Shown in pieces: positions 1 to 9,483 of a DNA stretch of 64,000 nt; position 1 is the first letter of the stretch; each line of letters opens with the position of its first letter. The notes beneath the pieces were generated by a model, which saw only the letters and a program-made list of their open reading frames with translations, had not been told where the DNA came from and did no database searches. Position numbers and translations under genes: made by a program. Origin of the DNA: Actinomycetes bacterium (GTDB taxonomy: Bacteria > Actinomycetota > Actinomycetes > S36-B12). The DNA lies in NCBI GenBank assembly GCA_024641635.1, contig JAHECS010000010.1, positions 1 to 64,000 on the forward strand, written 5' to 3'.

Positions 1-728
1 GCTTCTTGGCCTTGCCCTCACCGTTGATGATCATCTGGACGCCCAGCGTCAGAACGGAGTACGGATCCTGGGCGTTGCCGGTCGCACGGCACACGGTGAG
101 CTGCGCATGGCCGCCGTGGTCGTCCGGAGGGATGACGACGTCGCCTCCGGCGCAGTCGTCGTCCCAGACGGCCTGGCCCTCTTCCGTCCAGTTGAGTCCG
201 GGATAGCTGGCCTTGCCGTTCGGGTGGGCCAGCGGGGGGATGATGTTGCCCCAGGTCTCGTCGGGGTGGACGCCGATCACGGGGGAGCTGGCCGGACCGG
301 TGGGCTTGGCCGAACCTTCGCCGTTGATGATCGACGTCGTCATGTACGGGGCCAGCGCATACGGCGCGTTGGCGTCACCCATCGCCAGGCACACCCGCAC
401 CGTGCCGCCCTCACCGTGGGTGCCCTCCTGGTGGGTGCCCTCGTCCGTGCCGTCCTCTCCGCCGGCGCCCTCGTCGGTGCAGCCGGCGTCCCAGATCGCC
501 TGGCCCTCATCGGTCCAGTTGAGCCCGGGGTAGCTGCCCTCGCCGTTCGGGTGCGAGAGGCTCGGAATGATGTTGCCCCAGGGCTCGGCGGGGTAGACGC
601 CGATCACGGGGCTGCTGGCCGGACCCGCATGCTGAGGCGCGCCCTCGCCAGTGATGATCTTCGTGATGCGCTCGTTGGCTGCCCTGTACGGATCGTCGAT
701 GTCGCCCGTCGCCAAACAGATGCGCACT
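1..728 (-). repeat. ~84-aa tandem protein module (two full copies and one partial)
   Basis: Copies at about 478-728, 152-400 and 1-98 on the minus strand share GPASSPVIGV, WGNIIP, HPNG, SYPGLNWT, EGQAIWD and flanking Cys. Confidence 0.8.
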
Positions 729-1192
729 TCAGCTTCATCGCCGGGTGCGCCTTCGTCCGTGCCTTCCTGGGTGCTGTCGTGTCCGTGCGAGTCCTCCTCG
801 CCGCCCTCGGCAGCAGGGGCCTCATTCACGACCGGGACCGGAGGCCCACGGGCATCGGATCCCTCGACCGTGGTCATCGTGTCACCGGGCGGTGCACCTT
901 CGAGTGCACCCTCATCCAGCGCGACGGCGTCGCCGATGTCCGGTGACGATGGCGTCGTGGAGTTGTCGGAGTCGCCGAGCTCGTCCGTGGGGTGCGGCTC
1001 GTCGATGAGCGGCGCTGAACTGCTGGTCTGCTGGTCGTCGAGGGCGCTCGATGCAGCCGCGGCCCCGGCGTTCAAGGCGGTGAGCCCGGCGACCACCAGA
1101 ACGAGCGAGACGAGGGCGGCCAATAGGTGCCGCACGATGTCGACTCGAGAGCGAGATGACCTGTCCAGGCGCTTTCCGGAATGTCGATTCAT
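1..1192 (-). CDS. Secreted repeat-containing protein, C-terminus truncated by the window edge
   Basis: Manual reverse-strand translation from ATG at 1192: MNRHSGKRLDRSSRSRVDIVRHLLAALVSLVLVVAGLTALNAGAAAASSALDD... (signal peptide), then an acidic linker and repeated modules V.(I/V)C.A.GD...PY...GPASSPVIGV.P.E.WGNIIP.L.HPNG..SYPGLNWT.EGQAIWD..C. Open to the window edge with no stop, so absent from the ORF track. Confidence 0.85.
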   Translation of the reverse strand, partial: MNRHSGKRLDRSSRSRVDIVRHLLAALVSLVLVVAGLTALNAGAAAASSALDDQQTSSSAPLIDEPHPTDELGDSDNSTTPSSPDIGDAVALDEGALEGAPPGDTMTTVEGSDARGPPVPVVNEAPAAEGGEEDSHGHDSTQEGTDEGAPGDEAEVRICLATGDIDDPYRAANERITKIITGEGAPQHAGPASSPVIGVYPAEPWGNIIPSLSHPNGEGSYPGLNWTDEGQAIWDAGCTDEGAGGEDGTDEGTHQEGTHGEGGTVRVCLAMGDANAPYALAPYMTTSIINGEGSAKPTGPASSPVIGVHPDETWGNIIPPLAHPNGKASYPGLNWTEEGQAVWDDDCAGGDVVIPPDDHGGHAQLTVCRATGNAQDPYSVLTLGVQMIINGEGKAKK

Positions 1193-1372
1193 GGTTGCCC
1201 CCAACCGAGTAGTGCGATCCGTCACTTCGATCATGACGCCGTCCGCAGGTGGGTCGCGTCGTCACCGAATCCAGACTTCGTTCAGGACGTGCAATGTCCA
1301 TCCATGGATCTCCGGAGGCCCCGAATCCCGCTTGCGCTGACTCACACTCGAAGGAGGAGATGGAGGTACCCC

Positions 1373-2233
1373 ATGACTGGATCCGTGCTCCTCACACGCA
1401 GACTCACGGCCGCGGCTGCCGCGGTCATGCTCTCGTTCCCGGTCCTTGCGCCCGCTGCCGCGGCAGTGCCCGACGCCTCGTCGGTGACACCCCAGGTCGC
1501 CGCGGCGCTTGTGGCTGCAACCGTGAACGAGAAGCTGGCCCACGACGTCGACGTCTCGTTGAGTGGTCGCTACGACCTGCCGATCTTCGGCAATGTGGCA
1601 ACGAGCGAAGGCCGGCACCTCGATGCCATGCGAGCGCTGCTGGCGAAGCACGGCATCGCCGATCCCACCGTCGGTGACGCGGCGGGGCGCTTCGACGATG
1701 CCGCGACGCAGCAGCTTCACGACGAGCTCGTGGCACGGGGGGCGGTGTCGCTGATCGGAGCGCTCGAGACGGGCGCCCGGATCGAGCGCCTGCTCATTGA
1801 CGGCCTGAACCGCGCGGCGGGGCTGGATCTTCCGCGTAGCGGCGACAATGTCGTCGCCAACCTCCTCGAGGGCTCGCGGAGTCATCTGGCCGCGTTCGAA
1901 GGCGCTCTCGCTCAGGCGGTCGCCGCGGCGCCCACGCTTGATGCCACCCGGATCATGCAGATGGCCCGGGTTCACGCCCCGCGGAGCGGTCGGTACCAGG
2001 CTGGCGCCACCCTCGTGCTGGCCAGGAGTCCGGTGCGCACCGACGCCGGCGTCACGGTCCGGTGGCGCGCGACCGTCAAGTCGCGGGCGACCTGCCGAGT
2101 GGAGACGCGCGCGGGCCGTGCCACCGTCACGCTGCTGAAGCCCGGGACGTGCCGGGTCATCGGGTACGCGCCGGCACCGTCACCGGACGTCAATGCGTTC
2201 CGGGTGCAGCGCACCTACCGGGCCATCGAGTAG
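1373..2233 (+). CDS. DUF2202 (ferritin-like) family secreted protein
   Basis: ATG at 1373 after GAAGGAGGA; signal peptide MTGSVLLTRRLTAAAAAVMLSFPVLAPAAAA; VNEKLAHDVDVSLSGRYDLPIFGNVATSEGRHLDAMRALLAKHGIADP resembles DUF2202. Confidence 0.8.
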   Translation: MTGSVLLTRRLTAAAAAVMLSFPVLAPAAAAVPDASSVTPQVAAALVAATVNEKLAHDVDVSLSGRYDLPIFGNVATSEGRHLDAMRALLAKHGIADPTVGDAAGRFDDAATQQLHDELVARGAVSLIGALETGARIERLLIDGLNRAAGLDLPRSGDNVVANLLEGSRSHLAAFEGALAQAVAAAPTLDATRIMQMARVHAPRSGRYQAGATLVLARSPVRTDAGVTVRWRATVKSRATCRVETRAGRATVTLLKPGTCRVIGYAPAPSPDVNAFRVQRTYRAIE

Positions 2234-2252
2234 ACAGCCTCGAGTCGAGAAA

Positions 2253-2290
2253 CAGATGAGGCCCCGGGCGATTGCCTGGGGCCTCATCTG
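2253..2290. terminator. Stem-loop terminator
   Basis: CAGATGAGGCCCC...GGGGCCTCATCTG, stem extendable to about 17 bp, between convergent genes. Confidence 0.75.
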
Positions 2291-2292
2291 GA

Positions 2293-2316
2293 GGACCGGC
2301 GTGGTGACGCCGGTCC
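2293..2316. terminator. Second stem-loop next to the first
   Basis: GGACCGGCGT-GGTG-ACGCCGGTCC, perfect 10-bp stem. Confidence 0.6.
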
Positions 2317-2326
2317 TTCGACGCGT

Positions 2327-2494
2327 CTAGAGATTGCGGGAGAAGATCGCGTCGATCTCCTCGAGCTCCGAGGGGGTCATGGCGCTTGCGCGCTGACGGT
2401 CCCACTCGCGGTGGATGCTGCGGCGCCGGGCGGTCTCCTGATCGAAGACCTCGGAGCCGAACAATGATGCGAAGACCTTGCTGAACGGCTTCAC
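2327..2494 (-). CDS. Small protein (55 aa), unknown function
   Basis: Reverse translation with GTG start: (M)KPFSKVFASLFGSEVFDQETARRRSIHREWDRQRASAMTPSELEEIDAIFSRNL*. Flanked by a terminator downstream and a promoter-like region upstream. Confidence 0.55.
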   Translation of the reverse strand: MKPFSKVFASLFGSEVFDQETARRRSIHREWDRQRASAMTPSELEEIDAIFSRNL

Positions 2495-2707
2495 GGAGGA
2501 TCACCCCTGTTGTTGTCGGTTCTGTTGGTGTCGTCCGGGGGTCTCCCTCGCGACATCACAATTGTGTCTCAGATTTGTCGCAGACGCAAACAAATATGAC
2601 GTGATGTGAGCAGGTTCACGCAAGATCTTGCAGTCCATGGGGGTGATTCGAACGGGGAGGGCGTGTGCGACGATGCTCGCGTCCCGGACGGCGTGAGGAG
2701 GCGCAGC

Positions 2708-5035
2708 GTGAGTGGCAGGCCCCGTCGCCGGATCACGTACTCCCCGAAGGTCTTCATCCCCCTCACGATGCTGTGCCGGGATCGCTGCGGCTACTGCACC
2801 TTCGCGCAGTCGCCCGCCCACCTGGCATCGGCCTACCTGCCCATCGAGGAGGTGCTGGCCGTCGCGAGGGCGGGCGCCGAGGCAGGCTGCCACGAGGCGC
2901 TCTTCACCCTGGGGGAGTTCCCGGAGGACCGCTACTCCGTGGCGCGGTCCTGGCTCGACGAGCACGGCTTCGCCTCGACCATCGACTATGTCGTGCACGC
3001 GGCGCAGCGGGTGCTGGACGAGACCGGCTTGCTGCCCCACGTCAATGCCGGCGCCATCGGTCGGGACGACCTCGCGCGGCTGCGGACGGTGTCGCCGAGC
3101 CAGGGCATGATGATCGAGACGCTCAATCCTGACCTTCCCGCGCATCGCGGTGCCCCCGACAAGGATCCGGAACGCCGGCTGGCGACCCTGCGCTGGGCGG
3201 GGGAGCTCGCGATCCCCTTCACGACGGGAATCCTCGTCGGCATCGGTGAGTCGCGCGCCGACCGTGTCGTGGCCCTCGAAGCCATCGCCTCGGCGCATGC
3301 GGACCACGGCCATGTCCAGGAGGTCATCGTCCAGAACTTCGTGCCGAAGGCAGGCACGCTCATGCGCGACCACCCGGCCTGCTCCCTGGACGAGCTCGTC
3401 GAGGCGATCGAGCTCGCCCGCGCGATCCTGCCGGACGACATCCACGTCCAGGCGCCGCCCAACCTCGTCGACGACCCCGGTGTGCTCCTGGACGCGGGGA
3501 TTGACGACTTCGGCGGGATCTCGCCGGTGACGGCGGACCACGTGAATCCCGAGCGTCCGTGGCCCCACCTCGACGTCCTTCGTGCCGCGGTCGAGTCGCG
3601 GGGCCTCGCGCTTGCCCCGCGGTTGACGGTCTATCCGGAGTTCGTCCGCGACCCGGACCGCTGGCTTGATGACAACGTCCGCTTCCCGGTCCTCGACCGC
3701 TCTGATGCCGAGGGAATGGGTCGCGACGATCCCGGGGCGGCGTTCCCGGAGCGCCACGAGGCGGCCGCCAACGTCGGAACGGGCGCCGAGGTCGTCCAGG
3801 TCGGCAGGCGCTCGACAGCGTGGTACTCGGGCGCGGATGTCGCGCCGCCGGTGCTCGTGCCCGGAGCAGCACAGGCGGGGACCGCAGTGACCGACGTCCT
3901 GGCCGGCGTGGCGCTCGGGCAGGAGCCGGGCGAGGCGGAGCTCGTCACGCTGTTCGGGGCGCGGGGTCCTGAGGTGGCGGCCATCGCTGAGTTCGCTGAC
4001 GGCCTTCGCCGCGACGTCGTCGGTGACGACGTCACCTATGTGCGCAACCGGAACATCAACTACACGAACGTCTGCACCTTCAAGTGCTCGTTCTGCGGCT
4101 TCTCCAAGGGCCCGCTCTCGCTGAACCTCCGCGGCAAGCCCTACCTGCTGTCGAATGACGAGATCGCCGATCGCGTCCGTGAGGCGGCGGAGTTGGGCGC
4201 GACCGAGGTCTGCCTTCAGGGCGGGATCCACCCGGACTTCGACGGTGACTACTACCTCGAGGTGTGTCGCACGGTGAAGTCCGCCGTTCCGGACATGCAC
4301 GTGCACGGCTTCACGGCACTGGAGGTGACCGAGGGGGCCCGACGACTCAGCGAGCCGCTGGACTCCTACCTGCGGCGGATGAAGGAGGCTGGGCTTGCCT
4401 CGCTCCCCGGCACGGCGGCGGAGATCCTCGACGACGAGGTCCGCGCGGTGCTCTGCCCTGACAAGATCACGACGGGTGAGTGGCTCGAGGCGCACGAGAT
4501 CGCTCATGAAGTGGGCCTGCGCTCCAACGTGACGATCATGTTCGGCAGCGTCGAGCGTCCCGTCCACTGGGCGCGCCACATCGTGCGGACCCGCGAGCTC
4601 CAGAAGCGCACCGGCGGGTTCACGGAGTTCGTCCCGCTCCCGTTCGTGCACATGGCGGCGCCGGTCTACCTGAAGCGACGGGCCCGGCGCGGACCGACCT
4701 GGCGCGAGACCGTCCTCATGCATGCCGTCGGACGCATCGGCTATCACGGCTGGATCGACAACATTCAGGCCTCCTGGGTCAAGCTCGGAGTCAGGGGCGC
4801 ACAACAGCTCCTGCAGGCCGGGGTGAACGACCTCGGCGGGACGCTGATGGACGAGAACATCTCCCGGGCGGCCGGAGCGACCCACGGCCAGGGCATCACC
4901 GAGGAGGAGCTGCGCGCCGTCGTGAACCCGCTCGGTCGCGGACTGAGGCAGCGCACGACCCTGTACGGGAGGCCCGAGGCGACGGGCACGTCGCCGCGAG
5001 ACGGCGAGAGCGTCTCCGTGGCGGCGTCGAGATAG
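2708..5035 (+). CDS. fbiC: Bifunctional FO synthase (CofG/CofH fusion)
   Basis: Two radical SAM modules: CRDRCGYCTF (N-terminal half) and CTFKCSFCGFSKG (C-terminal half). GTG at 2708 follows GAGGAG; the ORF can extend to 2606. Confidence 0.95.
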   Translation: MSGRPRRRITYSPKVFIPLTMLCRDRCGYCTFAQSPAHLASAYLPIEEVLAVARAGAEAGCHEALFTLGEFPEDRYSVARSWLDEHGFASTIDYVVHAAQRVLDETGLLPHVNAGAIGRDDLARLRTVSPSQGMMIETLNPDLPAHRGAPDKDPERRLATLRWAGELAIPFTTGILVGIGESRADRVVALEAIASAHADHGHVQEVIVQNFVPKAGTLMRDHPACSLDELVEAIELARAILPDDIHVQAPPNLVDDPGVLLDAGIDDFGGISPVTADHVNPERPWPHLDVLRAAVESRGLALAPRLTVYPEFVRDPDRWLDDNVRFPVLDRSDAEGMGRDDPGAAFPERHEAAANVGTGAEVVQVGRRSTAWYSGADVAPPVLVPGAAQAGTAVTDVLAGVALGQEPGEAELVTLFGARGPEVAAIAEFADGLRRDVVGDDVTYVRNRNINYTNVCTFKCSFCGFSKGPLSLNLRGKPYLLSNDEIADRVREAAELGATEVCLQGGIHPDFDGDYYLEVCRTVKSAVPDMHVHGFTALEVTEGARRLSEPLDSYLRRMKEAGLASLPGTAAEILDDEVRAVLCPDKITTGEWLEAHEIAHEVGLRSNVTIMFGSVERPVHWARHIVRTRELQKRTGGFTEFVPLPFVHMAAPVYLKRRARRGPTWRETVLMHAVGRIGYHGWIDNIQASWVKLGVRGAQQLLQAGVNDLGGTLMDENISRAAGATHGQGITEEELRAVVNPLGRGLRQRTTLYGRPEATGTSPRDGESVSVAASR

Positions 5036-5037
5036 GC

Positions 5038-6726
5038 ATGGCCTGGCCAGACGCGATCGCGGCCCTGCGTGAGAGGACGCTGCCACGGCGGTCCGACTAC
5101 GCGGGGCTGGCGAGCACCTGGCGCGGCGACCTGATCGCGGGCGCCACGGTCGGCGTCGTGGCACTGCCACTGGCGCTCGCCTTCGGCGTCACCAGCGGCG
5201 TGGGTGCGGCGGCCGGACTCATCACCGCGATCGTCGCCGGCGTCGTGGCGGCCATCTTCGGCGGATCGAACCTGCAGGTCTCCGGTCCCACGGGGGCGAT
5301 GGCGGTCGTCCTGGTCCCGATCGTGTCCCGGTACGGCGCCGAGGCAGTCGTGCCGGTGGCCATCATGGCCGGCGGGCTCGTCTTCGCGATGGGCGTGTCT
5401 GGCCTGGGTCGAGCGGTGTCGTACATCCCGTGGCCGGTGGTCGAGGGATTCACCGTCGGGATCGCGACGATCATCTTCCTGCAGCAGGTGCCGATGGCCC
5501 TCGGGGTTCCGCGGCCCGAAGGGGAGAACACCGCTCTGGTGGCCATCCGAGCCATCGGGGCCGCTGACGTCGCGACATCCGCGCCCGCACTGGCCATCGT
5601 CGCCCTCGTCGCCGTCGTCATGATCCTCCTCCCGCTCCTGCGCCGCACGGTCCCGGCCTCGATCATCGCCATCGCGATCGCGACCGGCATGGTCCTCTGG
5701 CTTGGCTGGAACGTCGACACGATCGGCGCGCTGCCCACCGGGCTGCCGGCACCTCACCTCCCCGTCCTCGACACGGCGACGACGAGCGCCCTCTTCTCGG
5801 CCGCCCTCGCCGTGGCTGCGCTCGCGGCGATCGAGAGCCTGCTGTCCGCCCGAGTCGCGGACGGAATGCTGGGCCGCTCCACGCTCAACCCGGACCGGGA
5901 GCTCGTGGGGCAAGGGCTGGCGAACGTCGCCAGTGGGATGTTCGGCGGCATGCCGGCAACGGGCGCCATCGCGCGCACGGCCGTCAACGTCAGGTCGGGC
6001 GGCCGCACGCGCGTCTCGGCGATCGTGCACTCGCTGCTGATCCTGGGAGTGGTGGTCTTCGCCGGGGCGGTCGTCGCGACCATCCCGCTCGCCGCCCTCG
6101 CGGGAGTCCTCATGGTCACGGCGGTACGCATGGTGGATCGGCGCACCGTCCTGGCCATTCTGAGGTCCACGAAGTCCGATGCGGCCGTGATGATCCTCAC
6201 GGCGGCCGCGACCATCGTCTTCGACCTCATCCTCGCGGTCGAGATCGGCATCGCGGTCGCCGCCGTGCTCGCCCTCCGTGCGCTCGCGAAGAGCAGCGGT
6301 GTCGAGCAGGAGCAGATGGCGGCCGCCAACCCCAGCGACGTCATCGCGGACAGCGAGGAGATCGCGCTGCTGCGGGAGCACATCGCCGTGTACCGACTCG
6401 ACGGCGCGCTCTTCTTCGGGGCTGCGCAGCAGTTCCTCGACGAGTTCACCCACATCGCCGACGTGCGGGTCGTCATCCTTCGCCTGGGCGGCGTGCGCGT
6501 CATCGATGCCAGCGGCGGGCACGCTCTCGACGAGATCATGTCGGGACTGCAGTCCCGCGGCATCACGGTTCTGCTGTGCGGCGTCGGATCTCGTCCGCGT
6601 CAGATCCTCGAAGCGCTCGGCGTGATGGCCGAGGTCGACGCGGCCCACCACGCGTTCGCCTCGCTCCCGGACGCGATCGAGCATGCCCACGGCCACGTCC
6701 GACGACACCTCGCGCCCCATGAGTGA
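5038..6726 (+). CDS. SulP family anion permease with STAS domain
   Basis: LIAGATVGVVALPLALAFGV, GGSNLQVSGPTGAM, C-terminal STAS-like DVRVVILRLGGVRVIDASG. Confidence 0.9.
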   Translation: MAWPDAIAALRERTLPRRSDYAGLASTWRGDLIAGATVGVVALPLALAFGVTSGVGAAAGLITAIVAGVVAAIFGGSNLQVSGPTGAMAVVLVPIVSRYGAEAVVPVAIMAGGLVFAMGVSGLGRAVSYIPWPVVEGFTVGIATIIFLQQVPMALGVPRPEGENTALVAIRAIGAADVATSAPALAIVALVAVVMILLPLLRRTVPASIIAIAIATGMVLWLGWNVDTIGALPTGLPAPHLPVLDTATTSALFSAALAVAALAAIESLLSARVADGMLGRSTLNPDRELVGQGLANVASGMFGGMPATGAIARTAVNVRSGGRTRVSAIVHSLLILGVVVFAGAVVATIPLAALAGVLMVTAVRMVDRRTVLAILRSTKSDAAVMILTAAATIVFDLILAVEIGIAVAAVLALRALAKSSGVEQEQMAAANPSDVIADSEEIALLREHIAVYRLDGALFFGAAQQFLDEFTHIADVRVVILRLGGVRVIDASGGHALDEIMSGLQSRGITVLLCGVGSRPRQILEALGVMAEVDAAHHAFASLPDAIEHAHGHVRRHLAPHE

Positions 6727-8113
6727 GCATCGGCCCGCGAGCGACCCGGAACCGGGCCGTGCCTTCCTCGGGACCCCGGCAACGGCTCCGGGGCCGCTCG
6801 GGCCGCAGATGCTGCGCGCCTTCTCGGCTATCCGCGCCAACCCGCTCGAGTACCTGTCGACGGTGTGGCAGGAGTACGGCGACGTCGTCCAGTTCCCGAT
6901 CCCGCGACCGCCCAGCTATCTGGTCAACGATCCGGACGGCGTGCGGCGGGTGCTGGTCGGCAACGGGCGGGCGTACGGCAAGTCGACCATCCAGTACCGA
7001 TCCCTGTCCCTCGTGACCGGTGAGGGGCTGCTGGTCGCCGACACCGAGCCGTGGCGGCGGCAGCGGCCCCTCGTGCAGCCGGCATTCCACCACGAGACGC
7101 TCGATCACCTCGTCGGGCACGTGGACACCGCCGTCCAGCGGATCTTCGCCGACTGGGAGGGGCTGCCGCCGGGTGCGGCCGTCGACGTCGACGCGGCGAT
7201 GATGCACGGCGCCCTCGAGGTCGTCGGCCACGCGCTCTTCGGCACGGACCTGTCCGCCGACGCGGCACGGCTGGCGACCGCGACGCTGGCCGCGCTCGAC
7301 GTGGTCGTGGCCAGGGCCCGGGTGCCGGTCACGCCGCCGGGCTGGGTTCCGACGCCGGCCAATCGCAAGCTGCAGGGTGCGGTCCGCGAGCTCGACGATG
7401 CCGTGCGGCGGATGATGACGGCACGCCGCCGTGAGCCGGCCGAGGTCCCGAAGGACATGCTCGACCTTCTGCTGGCCTCCCACGACGACACTGGCGCGGG
7501 GCTGACCTCCTCCGAGGTCCGGGACCAGGTGGTCACGTTCATCGTCGCGGGACACGAGACCGTGGCCAGCGCCCTCACGTGGGCGTGGGCACTCCTCGGC
7601 GCCAATCCGCAGGTGCAGCGTGACCTGCAGGACGAGTCCGATTCGGTCCTCGGCGGGCGGCCGGCAACGTTCTCGGACTACGGGCGATTGCCCTTGGCGC
7701 GCGCGGTCTTCGACGAGTCGCTGCGCCTTTATCCACCGGCGTGGCTGATCACCCGCAGGTCGCGGGAGGCCGACGTCCTCGGGGGACGGGAGATCCCGGC
7801 CGGCTCCCTCATCATCCTGAGCCCGTGGCTGCTCCACCGCCACCCCGCCGTCTGGGCGGATCCCGAGTCCTTCACCCCGGACCGGTTCCTCAGCGGCAGG
7901 GCCGACCGCACGGCCTTCATCCCCTTCGGGGCCGGGCTGCGTCAGTGCATCGGGAAGGACTTCGCCTACGTCGAGGGCGTGCTCATGCTCTCGTCGATCG
8001 CGGGCCGGTTCCACCTGTCCTTCCCGGAGGGTGGGCGCCTGCCGAGGGCGGAGCCGCTCGTGACGGTGCGCCCGGTGGGCGGCCTGCCGATGCTCGTGAC
8101 GAACCGCACGTGA
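6719..8113 (+). CDS. Cytochrome P450
   Basis: AGHETVASALTW I-helix, ESLRLYPP ExxR, FIPFGAGLRQCIGKDFA heme-binding loop. ATG overlaps the SulP stop. Confidence 0.95.
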   Translation: MSEHRPASDPEPGRAFLGTPATAPGPLGPQMLRAFSAIRANPLEYLSTVWQEYGDVVQFPIPRPPSYLVNDPDGVRRVLVGNGRAYGKSTIQYRSLSLVTGEGLLVADTEPWRRQRPLVQPAFHHETLDHLVGHVDTAVQRIFADWEGLPPGAAVDVDAAMMHGALEVVGHALFGTDLSADAARLATATLAALDVVVARARVPVTPPGWVPTPANRKLQGAVRELDDAVRRMMTARRREPAEVPKDMLDLLLASHDDTGAGLTSSEVRDQVVTFIVAGHETVASALTWAWALLGANPQVQRDLQDESDSVLGGRPATFSDYGRLPLARAVFDESLRLYPPAWLITRRSREADVLGGREIPAGSLIILSPWLLHRHPAVWADPESFTPDRFLSGRADRTAFIPFGAGLRQCIGKDFAYVEGVLMLSSIAGRFHLSFPEGGRLPRAEPLVTVRPVGGLPMLVTNRT

Positions 8114-8125
8114 CGCGCGGACCCA

Positions 8126-8563
8126 TCAGCCCTGGGTGATGTACTCCATCAGGGCCTGACGTTCGCCCTCCAGCTCGCTGAGCCGGGTCTTGACCACGTC
8201 ACCGATGCTGACGATGCCGAGCAGCACCCCGTCCGGGTCCGTCACGGGGATGTGACGAATCCGCTTCTCGGTCATGACGTGCATGAGCTCGTCGACGTCA
8301 GCCTCGGGGGGTGCCGCGAAGACGTGGGTCGTCATGATCGACGCGACGGACCTGGTGAGGACGCCGGCACCCTCTGTCAGGGCGCGCACCACGTCGCGCT
8401 CGGACACGATCCCGGTGATGGTGCGGCCGTCAGCGGATACGACGAGGGCTCCCACTCGGTGCTCGGCAAGCATCGCGAGCAGGTCGGAGACAGTGGCGTC
8501 TGGCGTGACAGTGGCGACGAAATCGCCCTTGCCGGCGATGATCGTGGATAGTTTCATAGGCAC
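8126..8563 (-). CDS. CBS domain protein
   Basis: 145 aa; VGALVVSADGRTITGIVSERDVVRAL and RHIPVTDPDGVLLGIVSIGDVV. Confidence 0.9.
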   Translation of the reverse strand: MPMKLSTIIAGKGDFVATVTPDATVSDLLAMLAEHRVGALVVSADGRTITGIVSERDVVRALTEGAGVLTRSVASIMTTHVFAAPPEADVDELMHVMTEKRIRHIPVTDPDGVLLGIVSIGDVVKTRLSELEGERQALMEYITQG

Positions 8564-8611
8564 CTCCGCGGTCGTCGAGGGCCTTCATCGTCCCGTCCGG
8601 GCGTGGCTTTG

Positions 8612-9421
8612 TCAGCGGTTCGGGGAATCCGGCTCCCGGAGCAGGCCCAGCACCGAATCGTGGAGCAGGCCGTTCGTCGTGACCGCCGACCCGCCGCCGA
8701 GGACGAGGCCTCCGGCGTAGGTGGTCATCCGCCCGCCGGCCTCCTCGACGATCGGGATGAGCGCGGCCATGTCGTACGTCTCCAGCTCCGGTTCCGCGGC
8801 GATGTCGACGGAGCCCTCGGCGACGAGCATGTGCGACCAGAAGTCGCCGTACGCACGCTGCCGCCATGTGCCCGACACGAGGGCGTCGAGCCCGCGTCCG
8901 GAGCCACGTTCGGCCCAGCCGACGGCATCCGAGTAGGAGAAGGACGCGTCCGCCAGGGACGTCACCCCGCTCACCCGAAGGCGGCGAGATCCGTCGGTGA
9001 ACGCGTCGGTGCTGAACGCCCCGCGCCCCCGGGCCGCCCACCATCGTCGACCCAGCGCCGGGGCCGAGACGACGCCCACGTCGACGGACTCCCCGACACT
9101 GAGGGCTATCAGCGTCGCCCAGACGGGAACGCCGCGCACGAAGTTCTTCGTGCCGTCGATCGGGTCCAGGATCCATTGCCGACGGGAGTCCCCCTGCACC
9201 CCGTACTCCTCCCCGAGCACGGCATCGTCGGGGCGATGCGCGGCGATCGCGTCGCGGAGGGCGCGCTCGACGGCGCGGTCGGCGTCCGAGACCGGGGTGA
9301 GATCAGGCTTGGTGTCGACGACGAGGTCGTCCGCGCGGAAGCGAGCGAGGGACAGCGCGTCGGCGATGTCCGCGAGCCGGAGTGCGAAGTCCAGATCGTC
9401 GGCCCCGCCGTTCGCAGTCAC
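8612..9421 (-). CDS. hisN: Histidinol-phosphatase / inositol monophosphatase family
   Basis: DLTPVSDADRAVERAL, GEEYG, WILDPIDGTKNFVRGVPVWATLIAL. Confidence 0.85.
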   Translation of the reverse strand: MTANGGADDLDFALRLADIADALSLARFRADDLVVDTKPDLTPVSDADRAVERALRDAIAAHRPDDAVLGEEYGVQGDSRRQWILDPIDGTKNFVRGVPVWATLIALSVGESVDVGVVSAPALGRRWWAARGRGAFSTDAFTDGSRRLRVSGVTSLADASFSYSDAVGWAERGSGRGLDALVSGTWRQRAYGDFWSHMLVAEGSVDIAAEPELETYDMAALIPIVEEAGGRMTTYAGGLVLGGGSAVTTNGLLHDSVLGLLREPDSPNR

Positions 9422-9483
9422 GCCGGAAACCTACCGCGTGGCGCAGCGGGCGTCCCTGATCGGGAAGCGGCGGCGCCTAGAGT

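Noticed and set aside
2501-5170. 889-aa minus-strand ORF opposite fbiC
   Set aside because: Low-complexity R/D/H/V-rich translation with no recognisable domain; shadow of the fbiC coding strand in GC-rich DNA.
4765-6840. 691-aa minus-strand ORF opposite SulP
   Set aside because: Arg/Asp/Gly/His-rich artefact; the plus strand encodes a clear SulP permease.
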